A stretch of 64,000 nucleotides of DNA from Chondrilla cf. caribensis (GCA_964020155.1 OZ026557.1:1607001-1671000), one strand, 5' to 3'; shown: positions 28,634-40,729, numbered from the stretch's first letter. A program made the numbers and translations. The notes: generated by a model not told the origin, from the letters alone.

Positions 28634-30830
28634 CTTTGTCTTTGTCGAACAAGAGTGCACCATTAAAAATATGGGTGGGGCCAGTATCCGGAGACAAAAA
28701 CTCAGGATATCCATACTCTAACACTTGTTTGATATTTGAGATAATACTTAATGTGTGGTAACTACTCCATTCGAAAGTCGAAAAATAGGCTAAGTGGATT
28801 TCCTAGGGGAGGATTAAGCTTCACTTCTCGCTCGCTTCATATAGATCACTCTTTAACCGTTAATTGTCAGTATTTTCTTGTGTTTATACACTTTGCTACG
28901 GTCTAATTTTGTACAGGGTAAACTGGTAATAAGCTTCAGACACCCGACTTTAAACTATTATAATGCCGTAATGCTTCCTTAATTGGCTTTTGATTCGAAT
29001 TTGTGTGGAAGTTATCTCCATACACAGGGGTTATCTATTGTGCTATACACACTATAACCCATAGCTCAATATTAACCAGGTGTCACGGTACATTCTATCC
29101 CCCTGGTAGATCAACCCCCCAGTTAAAAAATACCAGGATATTTTATCCCCCTGGGATAGAATATCCTAGGATATTTTATCCCCCCTCGGTTTATTTTAAC
29201 CCCCCTGGGATATACTCTATGCACTGGTTTATACTTCTTGTGACACCGGTGCCCCAAGTGATACGCTGTGCACGTGTTATCCTACTTTGCCCATCTAGTT
29301 AGATTTTCAGGTCCATCACGTCCCAGAGGTCCTGGTACAGACTGATAAGAAGATGAGCAGGTAGTTCCAGATACGAGACCTTCTGTGAATATGCAGAAAA
29401 CACAACTAGAATCAGGAAACTCCAGAGAGTGCTAGTAGAACAGGACCGGTCATCTTTATATATCTTAAATACAAGAATTCTGCAGAAGAAATAATGGGTG
29501 GACCCAGAATGCATAGACAGACAACTATAATATTAGTATGGCCTTGTGTCTCACTGATATTCGTGTAGACTACAATCTGACAAATCTGAATACACTAGGG
29601 AGAGTCTGAACCTTATTTCTTGGACTTGTTTATTGAAATGACAGGTTCACCAAGATGCAGTGGTCCCTCTGCCATCTTTGAGGACGGGGAGGAGATACAA
29701 CCTGCTCGTTTGTGTATACTCATTAGGTGCTGTGCCATCGAATAGATTAAAATTTCGTCCTCCAGCTTACAGGTGGTAATGAAGTTATATTGACTTCTCC
29801 TCTCAAAGAACACTTTAGCAATTATTATTATTAAAACTGAATAATAATATTATGATCTGAAGAGAATCTTTCTTTTCCCTCTTAGGTTTGCTGATTTATT
29901 ATGTTTATTTTCAGTAAACCTAAAAGGAATTTATTATTCGTTGCAAGTAATAATATGTTTTTACAATAATGTAATTGTAATGTAATTATTAGTGTTGCAG
30001 CATGCACATGTTAATATTCAAGGATCTATGGAGTACGGTCCCCACACAGTGTTGATATACTGTATAATATTATGGTGCAGTCCCTATAGTGTGCTCACAT
30101 GCACGTGTTTACATGCATTTGCACTTACGACCAAATGGTTAAGCCATCCAAATAGCCAATACTAAACCTCATTCCTGGTAGAGAGAGTGTTTGAAATGCA
30201 TATGTATGGCATGGTATATCGGAATTTCCCATATTGCAAATAAAGTGTCAACTTACTGCCAGTAGTTGATTATGAGCATGTAATACATGAAAATATACCT
30301 TACAAATATGATTAATCTGTTTGCCAACTCTGCAAGGAACATATTCAGGTATTTTTCAATTAGTTGAATCAGTTCATCAATATACTGTATAGCCAGAAAT
30401 ACGTATTAGCGAGAATAATATTTGGCGATATATATAGCATAATATTTATATATTAAAATATACATTACTTGTACAATACATAAAATTAATGTATTAGCAC
30501 AATGCAATACTGAATTGGGGTGGTATTATTAGTGTGTCAAATTGAATTATTAAGTATGCCTCAATCATTAGTTTGTTACATGTACATTATGTAAGGTAAG
30601 GTCTATAACATGTTTATGTGCAAATGCATGTGAATGCATATGAATTTAAATGAAGCCAATTCTACACTCATGTTATAAGCCATGCATGAATGATAAGAGT
30701 ACTGTCACATACAAATTGATAAGTTACACAATTATAAATGATATCATTATATTGAATTCTGGCTTGGACTGGAGTTTATACACATAGGCTGACCAAAACG
30801 AACAATTGTCATCTATGTACATGGTCCCTA
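28634..30830. other. Spacer between FReD genes A and B
   Basis: Apart from the FReD fragment at 29311-29454, no gene is seen. 29085-29220 holds a short repeat of TTTTATCCCCCTGG-type blocks. About 29560-30000 resembles 33700-34040, showing that it duplicated together with genes A and B. The rest is AT-rich. Confidence 0.6.
29311..29454 (-). pseudogene. FReD N-terminal fragment (signal peptide + collagen start)
   Basis: Minus strand. It matches the first ~50 codons of the C/D/H-type genes (STLWSFLIL signal peptide, then GRDG collagen start). A ~10-nt insertion (TATGCAGAAAAC region) breaks the frame, and no FReD follows. It lies upstream of gene A and is a relic of an extra copy. Confidence 0.8.
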
Positions 30831-30834
30831 GCCA

Positions 30835-31535
30835 TTGCTGCATTCGTAGGTGCTTAATATTTTGGATGTATAGGAAGATTTTTTTAGTAGAAATAACACT
30901 AAGCACCTTCTTTCATAGCTCATTGGAGAGGGGTGTGTCAACATGATATTTTAGGGAAATTTTGCTGTGGACATACACTAACTTATGAAGCAATTTCCAT
31001 CTCCGTGTGTGGTCCCTACCCATTGCTACATTCGGAGGTGCTTAATATTTCTTAATGTTTGGGAAGGTACAGGAGAAATAATGCTAAGCACCTTCCTGCA
31101 TAGCTCATGGGAGAGGGGGCATGTCAACATGAAATTTCAGCCAGATCTAGCTGTGGACGTATACTAACTTGTGAAACAATTCCCATCTCTGTATGTGGTC
31201 CCTAACCCTTGCCACATTTGTAGGTGCTTAATATTTTCTCAATGTAGGAAGGTATAGAATTAATAATGCTAAGCACCTTTTTGTATACCTCATGAGAGAG
31301 GGGGCGTGTCAAGCTGATTTTTTAGACAGACCTATATAGCCGGGGACATAAACCAACTTATGAAACAATTCCCATCTCTTTAGCTAACCCGTAACCCCGG
31401 CTACATTCGGAGGTGCTTAGTATTTTTTCAATGTATGGGAGAGTATAGAGGAGATAATGTTAAGCACCTTAAGCTTTTTGTATAGCTGGGGGAAGTGGTG
31501 TGCCAAGCTGATATATTTTATATAACCAGGTCCAT
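30835..31535 (+). repeat. Second satellite array, downstream of FReD gene B
   Basis: Four forward units of the 25.8-27.3 kb satellite. GGAGGTGCTTAATAT-like landmarks lie near 30846, 31034, 31220 and 31407, ~187 bp apart. It ends in the same CATAACGGCTTCAGGAAGGT junction as the first array. Confidence 0.9.
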
Positions 31536-31880
31536 AACGGCTTCAGGAAGGTGTACATGCATCACCATTCATGTATTATGGCGCTTCACATGCACATGCG
31601 CACTGGAGAGGGCGTGGTGACCAGCATTTAAATTTACACATTATATATTACATGTGAAACAAAATTATATATATGACATTGTATTCAATTTTATTGTAAA
31701 TGTTATGGTTTATTCGTTTATTCACATGCACTGTTTATTTATTTCTCACAATTATTATCCATCACTATTAGTTCTAATCAAACATAAACTTATATTACGT
31801 GCACACTGTATAATAATGACATTAATCAATATAAACCACTAGTCATATCATACATGATGGGGATGTGTACAGAGATCTGA

Positions 31881-32843
31881 TTATCCAGGAGCTCTGACCT
31901 TCATCTCAGTGAACTTAAGAGAGTAATTATAGCCCTTCCAAGTATACCAGTTCACGCCGTCAGCAAAGGAATTGTGACTCCCACCGTGATACAGGCCGTT
32001 TAAGTTGGAATGATGGCAGGCATTGTACCACCACGCCCCTTTGAATGATTCGGCACAATTTTGGCCGGCATTATCATTATCAACATCATATGTTGAAAAA
32101 GCTTGATTGATTTGTTGGGATGTTGCCAAACTGTCACCGCCATTTCCTGTAAATCCGCTGACTGTCAGTGTATAATTAATGCATGCATCCGACACTTCAA
32201 ATGAGCTGTATTTAGCGTATGCTGTTTCTCCTTCCCAATCCGCCATGTCAACACGAAGTTCTGTATATCCTCCATTAGTCAGTCTACGTATATACTCCAG
32301 TCCAAGCCAGAATTCATTGGAGAGGTTCCCAAAGCCGTTAGCGTATGTGACCCAGTTCCTGTAGAAGCTCACACTTCCATCTTGTCTCCTCTGAAAGACG
32401 ATCCATCCTCCTCCATCAGTGTCCATGTCGCAATAAACATCGAACGGAGGAAAAGAGTCTGGTTTAATAGTGTAGACACCCGATTGAGTGTAGCTGTTGT
32501 TGAGAGCATCACTGCAGTCTCGAAATACTGGAATCGTCGGTTCCTCGGACTTATTAAGCGCGGAGGCTACTTCTTCCCTTACGATAGTGATCAGTCTCTC
32601 AGAGATGACGTCGTCGATTATGCTTTGTCTCAGTTTCAGATAATCTTCGTATGAAAGCGTTCCTTGAGAGCAATCCTTACCGTCTCGACCGTCCTTACCG
32701 TTCTGCCCGTCACGTCCGTCACGTCCCGGAGGTCCTGGTACAGGCGGGTAAGCAGCCGATGGGCAAGTATTTTCAGCTACGAGTCCTTCTGCAATCACAA
32801 GTAGAATCAGGAAGCTCCAGAGAGTGCTAGCAGCAGAGATCAT
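31881..32843 (-). CDS. Collagen-FReD secreted lectin (ficolin-like), gene B
   Basis: Single exon, 320 residues, same architecture as gene A: signal peptide, seven Gly-X-Y triplets, coiled-coil stalk, FReD with the DVDNDNAGQNC loop. The start at 32843 aligns with gene A; an in-frame ATG lies nine codons upstream. It is offset from gene A by exactly 4210 bp, and its flanks match too (satellite downstream, AT-rich block upstream), so both came from one tandem segmental duplication. The differences seen from A are M-T-F-A-T versus M-I-S-A-A in the signal peptide, T/I and I/V around the NYTL segment, and S/A and R/S in the calcium-loop region. Changes therefore cluster in the secretion leader and near the ligand side. 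Role as for gene A, by inference. Confidence 0.93.
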   Translation of the reverse strand: MISAASTLWSFLILLVIAEGLVAENTCPSAAYPPVPGPPGRDGRDGQNGKDGRDGKDCSQGTLSYEDYLKLRQSIIDDVISERLITIVREEVASALNKSEEPTIPVFRDCSDALNNSYTQSGVYTIKPDSFPPFDVYCDMDTDGGGWIVFQRRQDGSVSFYRNWVTYANGFGNLSNEFWLGLEYIRRLTNGGYTELRVDMADWEGETAYAKYSSFEVSDACINYTLTVSGFTGNGGDSLATSQQINQAFSTYDVDNDNAGQNCAESFKGAWWYNACHHSNLNGLYHGGSHNSFADGVNWYTWKGYNYSLKFTEMKVRAPG

Positions 32844-33374
32844 CTTTGTCTGTCTCGAACAAGAGTGCACTATGATAAAAATGGGTGGGCCCAGTATCCG
32901 GAGATGGAAAACTCAGGATATCCACAGATTATGTAAATACGAACACGTGTTCAATATTAAAGAGGTGATACTTGATGTTTGGCAATAATTATTCTATTCG
33001 AAAATCGAAAAATGGACTAAGTGGATTTCCTAGAGGAAGATTAAGCTTCACTTTTGGCTCGCTTTAGATAGGTCACTCATCATGTGGTGGAGTTTATGAT
33101 AGAGTTAATTGTCGGTATTTTCTTGTGTGTGAAACGGTAATTCCAGACACCCGACTTTAAACCATACCGTAATAGGTTTTAGGTCGAAGATATATCCATA
33201 CACAAGGGTTATCCATTGTGGTACATAGACACTCAATTCATAGTTCAATATTAATACTGTATAAAGGTACCTGCTCCACAGTAGCTACCCCGGCCCCCCA
33301 AATGATATTCCATGTTATCCTACTCTATTTTAGGTGGAAATACTGTCCATCTAACTAGATATATTATGTTTAAA

Positions 33375-33588
33375 ATAAGATGACATCATTGATTGTTTTC
33401 CCTCAATTTCAGATAAACTTCATTTGAAAACGCTCCTGGAGTGCCATACATTATCACGCCCATGACGTCCCGGAGGTTCTGGTACAAGGTGGTAAGAATT
33501 AAGACGACGTGTAGGTATTTTCAGCTACGAGACCTGTGATCACAAGAAGAATCAGGAAGCTCCAGAGAGTGCTAGTAGAACAGATCAT
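33375..33588 (-). pseudogene. FReD N-terminal fragment upstream of gene B
   Basis: Minus strand. It covers the signal peptide (STLWSFLIL), a decayed collagen start and part of the stalk, matching the C/D/H type. Small deletions remove part of the leader and Gly-X-Y run. It sits in the same relative place as the fragment at 29311-29454, so both probably descend from one relic that was copied with the A/B block. Confidence 0.8.
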
Positions 33589-34220
33589 GCTTGCTTATAT
33601 CTCATACAAGAATTACACAGAAGAAATAACGGATGGATCCAGAATGCAGACATGGATGACATCGTATAGTAGCGTAGATTTATGTCTTACTGATATTTGT
33701 GTGGACTACGATCTGGCAAATCCTGGGAGTTGGCCTTGTTTATCGATATGATAGGATTACCAGGATGCAGCTAGTGGTTCCTCTGTTATCATCTTTGAAG
33801 ACGGGAAGGAGATGCAACCTGCATGTTTGTATATGTTCCTCAGGTGTTGTGTCATGGAATGGATTGATTATATCCTCCAGATTGTAGGTGGTAATGAAGT
33901 TACGTATATCGATCTTTCCTTTCAAAGAGTATACTGTAGCAAGGACATGAGAACTGAATAATATGATCTGTACAGAATTTTCCACTTTTCTTCAATAACT
34001 TAAAGGTTTATACTAGGTTTTTATGTTTATTCCCAGACAGGATTTTACTGTTTGTTGCACAGTATTTAATATATGTATATGATTAGTATTGCAGCATGTG
34101 TATGCACACTGTAAGTGACTGCAGAATAATGAAATCTCCCTTAATATTATAGTATATTGAACGTCTAAAATGCTATATATTGACAATAAATAGCATGTAT
34201 GTTACAAGGTGTTCCAATTA

Positions 34221-34409
34221 ACCAGTAGTGTGTGACATCAGTGAGGAGACAGTAGGAGGTACTAACAGGGATTCCTATAGGCAGCCATTTTTCTAACAAG
34301 GAATTGGACTTATTGGATAGGATGAAAGGAGTTGTATACCATTCTGTGTGAACTTTTAGAGGAGTTACGCCGTCCCAAATGGTAATTATATATCCAAAGT
34401 GATTATTAC
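34221..34409 (+). pseudogene. Decayed copy of the last NEURL4-like exon
   Basis: Plus strand, DNA-level match to 22608-22785. Shared landmarks in order: TGACATCAGTGAGGAGAC, GGATTCCT, CAGCCATTTTTC, CCATTCTGT, GGAGTTACGCC and a final AAAGTGAT. Frame-breaking indels and lost codons make it non-functional. The upstream NEURL4 exons are absent. Confidence 0.8.
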
Positions 34410-35629
34410 AAGTAGAATAGTTATGTTATTTTATTTTGTTATTTTAAGTGTGATGATGTCATTTCCACCACGTACACCTCACAGTCCATGAATTCCTGAC
34501 ATAATGCACTGCCAAGACAATTCACAAGGATCCCATGAAGCACAGTCCCCATGCACCCAGTGTAAATATATTTATGGCGGTTACAGTGCCTAGTGAGCAC
34601 ACGTGTGTAACTGCATGCATTTGTACATATATAAAACTAGAGGGCTAAACTAATCCTAAACAGCAAATTACATATGGTATATCAGAAGTTCTCATATTCC
34701 AATGAAAAGTGTGTACTTATACTGCCTGTAGTTGATTTTGTGTATAAAATGTATTATATATATATATATATAATCCTTACAAATCTGATGAAGCTGTTTA
34801 CAAACTTTGCATGGAGCATTTCCAAGTGAAAATATTATACCTTGTGCAAGAAAGACCAAAAGTACCCATTTTGTAACCAGCTCATCATTATAAGACTCAC
34901 TATAGATTTTGTTTATGATTCTCTTCCTCCCTAAGCTGTCCACTGCATGGTAGATCTTACAGTTATCCAATGGAGTTGTGTTGATGTATAACTGAACTCA
35001 TTACAAGATAAAAAGGTTATATGTATAAAAATATAAAAGATGATAATCAGCATTTTCATTTACGTTACTGTAACTATTATTCATAATCACTGGTAAAGTA
35101 TGCATGCATCAGTATCCACGCCATGTTGCATCATAATGACACTTGAGAGGCTGTGGTGACCAGCAAGAAAATTTGCCATGTTCTTGTTGGTCACTGTGAG
35201 GTCCATCGTACATGCCTAAGGGTGTTCATGCATCCTTATTTGTGTTGTTGAGTTAGATATAAAGAATGGACAGCCCATGCATGGTGACCAATAACAGAAA
35301 GTCACCTGGGTGGTCACCATAAGGTCTATAGCACCTATATTGCATGGAATGTACATACGTACAGAATAATTTGTATTATTATAATATGCATAATACTATG
35401 TGGACACCGAGGAGCATTTGTGACTGGTGACAGAATGTATCCAAATATTGTAGAGCTCATTGCTACGTGGAATTATTAAGGTGTATACGTAATGATGATT
35501 CTTTGAGCACAAACATAGCAGAAGTTATTATTATTGTTATTATTATTATTAATTAAGCAGGATTTCTCGACCACGAAGGTCTTTGTCAGCTGTGAAAACT
35601 GATGTAATTATAGGATAGGAGGGGAAGGT

Positions 35630-35935
35630 AGTCAGGTGACTGGTGAGTACAAATATCTTGGGGTTATATAATTGATGAATATATCATTGAAGGGAGACAT
35701 GATGATGGAGTCAGTGATGGAAAATAGTAGGACAGCTAGATATGGGATGAATAGATTAATCAGAGGCCTAGGGAATGTAGGGTGGGAAATGTTTACGAAG
35801 CTAAAATTAAGCGTATGTGAGAAGTTCCATGTTGTATGCTGCTGAAATATGGGGATTGCTATATAAGAATTGGTATAAATTGGAGAAGGTTCAATGGGCA
35901 GCAATGATATGTCATTTTGAGGTTCACTCCAAATT
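35630..35935 (+). pseudogene. Non-LTR retrotransposon (LINE) reverse-transcriptase relic
   Basis: Plus-strand translation with stops and shifts gives EYKYLGVI, then NSRTARYGMNRL, GNVGWEMFTKLKLSV and a decayed ..WG. These match the thumb/C-terminal part of LINE RTs (YKYLG motif, then the R-A-x-x-x-x-N-R and F-x-K-L blocks). The element is dead: a stop follows YKYLGVI and another interrupts the WG end. Confidence 0.65.
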
Positions 35936-36276
35936 CCCCTTGTTGGGCTCCGGCTTGGAATTGGAAGTGAGGTGGATACTAGTGATCTAATAATATTATA
36001 TAATATACAATATAATGTGTACCTAAACAAAATTAATAATAATAATATTATAGGTATAGCTATTTGTAAAATATGATAAATGCGCATATTATATCCTGTA
36101 CAAGTTGAAAATTAACATCATAATAATGATTATTATATTGCAATCATGTAATCTTACATAGAACAACTTTGTTCGATTATAAGATAATGTATTATATACT
36201 TAATTGTTCAACTAGTAATGCAGAAGCTTAATTATAAAATTTAGTTCTCTCCTTAGATCTTCATTGAATATCACGC

Positions 36277-37260
36277 TCAGCCAATAGCTCTGACCTTCAT
36301 CTCAGTAAACTTCAAAGAGTACTGATAACCCTTCCAAGTGCTCCAGTTCACACCATCAGCATAGGAGGAGTGACTGCCACCATGATATAGTCCATTCAAG
36401 TTAGAATAATGGCATCTATGGTACCACCATGCTCCTTTGTAAATTTGAGCACAGTTCCTAGAACTGCTGTGGTCGTATGTTGAGAATGGTCTCCCATTAT
36501 GGTTACCCAGACTGTCACCAGCATTCCCTGTATACCCGCTAACTTCAAGTCTATACTCGGTGGTTGAATCTCTTACTTGGAACGAACTGTATTTCGCGTA
36601 TGCTATTGCTCCACCCCAATCCTCCAAGTCAACACGAAGTTCAGAATCACTTTCATTGGTTAACCTATGTAGAAACTCAAGTCCAAGCCAGAATTCATTA
36701 GAGAGGTTCCCAAAGCCGTTAGTGTAGTTGACCCAGTTCCTGTAAAAGTCTTCACTGCCATCTTGTCTTCTCTGAAAGACGGTCCATCCTCCTCCATCGG
36801 TATTCATGTCGCAATAAACATCAAATGGAGGAAGAGAGTCTGGTTGGATGGTGTAGACACCCGATTGAGTGTAGCTATTGTTAAGGGCATCACGGCAGTC
36901 TCTGAATACAGGCATTGGAGGTGGTGTTGGTCTCTCAGTCATGTTGTTAGCATTGTTAGTTTCATTTCGACAACACTGCATCTCCGTCTTCAGACTGTCA
37001 ACTGCAGAGACTACTTCCTGCTTTATGATCTCGACTAGTCTCTCCGAAATAACATCATCAATTATCATTTCCTTCAATTTGATATAGTCTTCATATGAAA
37101 ACACTCCTGGAGAGCCGTCCTTACCATCACGTCCATCACGTCCTGGAGGTCCTGGTACAGGGTGGTAAGAAGACGATGGGCAGGTAGTTCCAGCTATGAG
37201 ACCTTCAGTGACCACAAGTAGAATCAGGAAGCTCCAGAGAGTGCTAGTAGTGAAGTTCAT
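36277..37260 (-). CDS. Collagen-FReD secreted lectin, gene C (calcium-loop variant)
   Basis: Single exon, 327 residues. Signal peptide 1-23, five Gly-X-Y triplets (37-51), coiled-coil stalk to ~94, a CC pair (96-97) suited to inter-chain disulfides, a Pro/Thr hinge, then FReD (118-327; VFRDC, FDVYCDMNTDGGGW, FWLGLE, GAWWYHRCHYSNLNG). The acidic calcium loop is altered: the D-R-D-N-D stretch of the paralogues reads D-H-S-S-S-R-N-C here, with several residues and most acids missing. DMD is DMN as well. Calcium-dependent sugar binding may be lost or changed. A TATAAATA box lies 52-59 bp upstream, and a perfect 19-bp hairpin ~220 bp upstream. Confidence 0.93.
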   Translation of the reverse strand: MNFTTSTLWSFLILLVVTEGLIAGTTCPSSSYHPVPGPPGRDGRDGKDGSPGVFSYEDYIKLKEMIIDDVISERLVEIIKQEVVSAVDSLKTEMQCCRNETNNANNMTERPTPPPMPVFRDCRDALNNSYTQSGVYTIQPDSLPPFDVYCDMNTDGGGWTVFQRRQDGSEDFYRNWVNYTNGFGNLSNEFWLGLEFLHRLTNESDSELRVDLEDWGGAIAYAKYSSFQVRDSTTEYRLEVSGYTGNAGDSLGNHNGRPFSTYDHSSSRNCAQIYKGAWWYHRCHYSNLNGLYHGGSHSSYADGVNWSTWKGYQYSLKFTEMKVRAIG

Positions 37261-37311
37261 CTTTATCTTCTTCTTGGGATGATTCTTGTGTGGACGGCAG
37301 TTGAGTCCACA

Positions 37312-37319
37312 TATTTATA
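37312..37319 (-). promoter_or_regulatory. TATA box of FReD gene C
   Basis: TATAAATA on the minus strand, 52-59 bp before the ATG. The same octamer occurs at nearly the same distance in genes D and H. Confidence 0.7.
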
Positions 37320-37478
37320 CAGTAGTAGTATGTTTGTAATTACCAAGCGTTAGCGAGGTAATTGTTTCCGTTCGTTAGCAGAGTCCGATCGAGGTTGCCC
37401 ACGCTCTTAATTGCGGTGGCCGCCAATATTGTTCAAATTAGGTCACTTTTTGGTTGAAAGACCAGTTCATACACACGG

Positions 37479-37520
37479 TTCAGACAGTGACACATTCCCA
37501 AAATGTGTCACTGTCTGAAC
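37479..37520. repeat. Perfect 19-bp inverted repeat upstream of gene C
   Basis: Arms GTTCAGACAGTGACACATT and its exact complement, separated by a 4-base loop. It lies ~220 bp upstream of the gene C start. It could be a cruciform-forming site, a small MITE core or an inverted duplication scar. Confidence 0.85.
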
Positions 37521-38401
37521 ACAAGAAACACACAAGGTGGAATGTGCTTATCAGAAGAGCACAAATGCCAAGAAACCTTCCAACAAGGTTTCGGTATGAT
37601 GAAGAGGATGCTGTGAGCATCAACTACAGCTTCTGTACATATTCTGCAGATTCCAGAGTCAGCCAAACACAAGCACAAGGACAAAATACCACAACTATCG
37701 GCCCAGGAGGAATGTTCGCTGTTAGTTGATATCATGATATGCCAAACCACCCTATTGCTAGAAACACCTACGCACAATTGAAAACGCACACGCCACAAGC
37801 ATTCTCAGTTGCTAGGGGTACATATGTACGTATGTACATATGCACGTAAGTACACACAAGTGACAACGAATGTAAATTCGTCTGTACATACATGTACGTA
37901 CGCATTAGCTAGCGGGGCCACACTAAAAGTACACAGTTTGTGCATACGTATGTACGCAGCCACACAAATCAACAAAGTAACAAACTTAACAAGCAATCCT
38001 GAACATCCTAAAACACCCATGTAAGTAGGTACATATGTATGTACACAGTCCACATGTACAAAATGTATGCATTTTGAAGCTGAATCCCTTCACGCCACTC
38101 TGGCCTCGAGTTGGTGATGTGTCTGCTATTACAAACAGACTGTTGTGTAAGATAATACATACAGTGGTCAGAGCGATGGTATTGTAGAGAGGTCAGGCCA
38201 CAATCATGTGAGAACTAATTGTGTTGAAATGACCCCTGTGCCCACAAAATACAGTATACCAACATATATACATAGGGACATATACACATATGTGAGTGGA
38301 TATGAGAAAAGGGGTACTTCTTGTTGTGTACACAAGTGTGAGTAGAGGTCAAAATATGGTTTTGCGTTTTTGCAAACGATTTTTTATTTTATTCCGGAAC
38401 C

Positions 38402-38700
38402 AATGCAGATACCCCAAGCACCACAGTTCGTCTCCTTGCTACTTCTACAAAGGAGTCAGGAGCATGGCTTAACACTTTGCCTTGTTCTACACTAGAACTC
38501 AGGATGACCAACGACACAGTACGTATTGCCATGGGACTACAATTAGGCATACCTTTGTGTCAGCCACACATTTGTGTGCATTGTAACCGTGAGGTAGCAT
38601 TGCTCGGCCTTCACGGCCTTAGCTGCCTAAAGAGTCAAGGCCGACACCCACGTCATTTTGATCTCAATCAGATTATTCACCGTTCTCTGCATTCTGTACA
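38402..38700 (+). pseudogene. LINE ORF2 C-terminal fragment with CHC zinc-finger-like region
   Basis: Plus-strand frame open from 38402: RLLATSTKESGAWLNTLP, then TVRIAMGLQLGIPLC, HICVHCNREV and HGLSCLKSQGRHPRH. From memory, this is the conserved tail (R-L-G-x-x-L-C.. C-x-x-C ..H-G-L-S-C.. G-R-H) seen after the RT in many invertebrate LINEs. Only this ~100-residue piece remains; it then runs into TG-rich DNA. Confidence 0.65.
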
Positions 38701-39497
38701 TATGTGTACAAGTATGGATACTTGTGTGTGTATAATATTATATGCATGTGTGTGTGTGTGTCTATGTGTGTATGCATGCTCAGTAGTGTATACAGCGAGT
38801 ATTCCCAAATGCTGTTGATATGTACATGAATCCACTTTTTCAGCATAAGCAATCTCTAATGATATTGAAAGACACTGGATTTTCATTTGCACATGTATCT
38901 GAACCTCTCTATTAAGCTAGGACACTGTCAATTCTAATTTATGTCCTCATTTTGCAAGTTTTCCTCAATGCAGATGTAAATTACTACATTACAGTACTAC
39001 ACTGGGATATAGAGAAAATGTCTCAATTCAGAGGTTTGCAAAAAGCGGTTAACTGTATAATATGTATGCATATGCGTTATTTACATAAATATAACACCGG
39101 TACTTTCTTTCACCTTGTGTTTGCTAATTCTGCTTCTGCTAAACCCATTCTGCTCATATTGGTAGTATTCAAGAGGATATCTTGTTGAAAGTCAGTAGAG
39201 AAGGCAATATAATTATTTTGTGCTCCTGTTTGTGTGTGTATGTATATGTGATAAAGTGTATGTGAACAAGTGTGCATGCCTGTGCATGTATGCATGTGTG
39301 TATATGTATACAAGTGTGTGTTTATATACAAGCACATTGTTGTATATATATGCATGTGCGTGTTTGGTGATGGCGGTGCATCAGTTGATGCTAGTCTACT
39401 AATTTAAGGCCCTCAACAGGCGTACGTTGAGGGAATATTCGACTATAGCCTGCTAGACCACATCGCGGCTAGTACGTGCATAGGAATTTTATCGCTC

Positions 39498-39680
39498 ATT
39501 GGCGGGGTCTACAAGTGACGTCACAGCGATGAACTGGAACACGTGTTCGGTACGGATTCGGATGACAAGTTGCCGTTAGCCTGTTGAAGAGACGATATTT
39601 CCCAATATTCGACCTTTTCTTTTTGAAAGCCAGTAGAATTCATCCTTTTAAATTTCGTTTTTAGGCTGCGGGTAAGTATA
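39498..39680 (+). promoter_or_regulatory. Promoter-like module with CRE, E-box and 5' splice donor, copy 1
   Basis: Inverted CCAAT (ATTGG, 39498-39502) overlapping a GGCGGGG box, a full CRE (TGACGTCA, 39516-39523) and an E-box (CACGTG, 39540-39545). About 130 bp later comes a strong donor (G/GTAAGTATA at 39672). A diverged copy at 47079-47240 keeps all of these. It could be the first exon of an unrecognised transcript on the plus strand. No coding exon was found downstream. Confidence 0.45.
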
Positions 39681-40729
39681 TATAGCTCCATATGTGGTTG
39701 ATCGAGTTTCTAATAGAGCTGTCAATCTTTTGAGTCTTGTGTGTACCCTTTTTACACGTGCTGTACCAGTGATATGGTGTTTCCTTGAACTTTAAAACCC
39801 TGTATTAGTGGCTGGTTTTGTCGTCAGATGTTTGCCTGTCTCATGGCTGTTTGTGGTCGAGGTATCCAAGACACTGAGTGACTCACAGGATCTAACTGGA
39901 TGACGATTGCATGCTGTTAGTGAGTAGAGTGTGCCTGCACGCTGCTTGGAGTGGGGATTTATGTTGATGGTATGATGACTGATGAGATGTATTATTTCGG
40001 GTTTTTCACTGTCATTAGATCTCTGAAGACTACTCAACACTCATTTGAAAATGCAATGGACTGTTATACTTCAAGACAACATGGCTTCTAAATAGTAGCA
40101 TCATCATCTTCCATGATGCAGAAATGTTAAGAAGTAGATGGGAAAGTATACTAAGTTTCGAGAATGACGAACACTTTTATAGCTACTAGTCTGAGAATTA
40201 GACATTTAGTATTTAATTAACCTATATATTGTTTACATTCAACTATTCCCATTTAATTTGGCAGAATAGAAGTAATAGAAAAGAAATAATAATGTTTTAG
40301 ACTTCATACTAAGTTGATACCTGATGTATTCGTTGATTGTTGGTTGAATGGGTATTTGGTGAGAGATCTACAGGTCCGTCTTTTACAGACAAGTGACTGA
40401 CAAACATTTTACTGTGTCTACCTTCAATTAAAATAGTGTTGCAGTGTTTTCTCTACATTTAGATGCTGCATCGTGTCCTTTAGACTATATCCCATAATAT
40501 TTTTTGTGTAGATAACTACTCTCCCAGGATACTATAAGAAGTTCAAAGGCTCATGCAAAGTGCTCTGCATATCCACATATGTCAACACACACACACATAC
40601 AGTGGACTCAATGTGTATTGTTCCATGTATTATGTTGAGTATTATGTGCCCATAATCGATCTTGTGGTTCCAAGACCTTATGTTAGCCACTTTTTTCAAA
40701 TCCTCATTCACCTGGCACTACGTTGTCAT

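Larger units (their letters stand above)
32844..36276. other. Spacer between FReD genes B and C
   Basis: Besides the three relics listed separately, no gene is seen. 35110-35350 holds copies of a short repeat built on GGTCACC/GGTGACC (also at 4345-4400, 7738-7770 and 25250-25390). The remainder is AT-rich. Confidence 0.55.

Noticed and set aside
29003..29302. 99-codon frame with repeated FYPPG motifs
   Set aside because: Arises from a short TTTTATCCCCCTGG DNA repeat; no other coding evidence.
35632..36087. 151-codon minus frame rich in Ile/Leu
   Set aside because: It lies opposite the LINE reverse-transcriptase relic, whose plus-strand motifs explain the sequence better.
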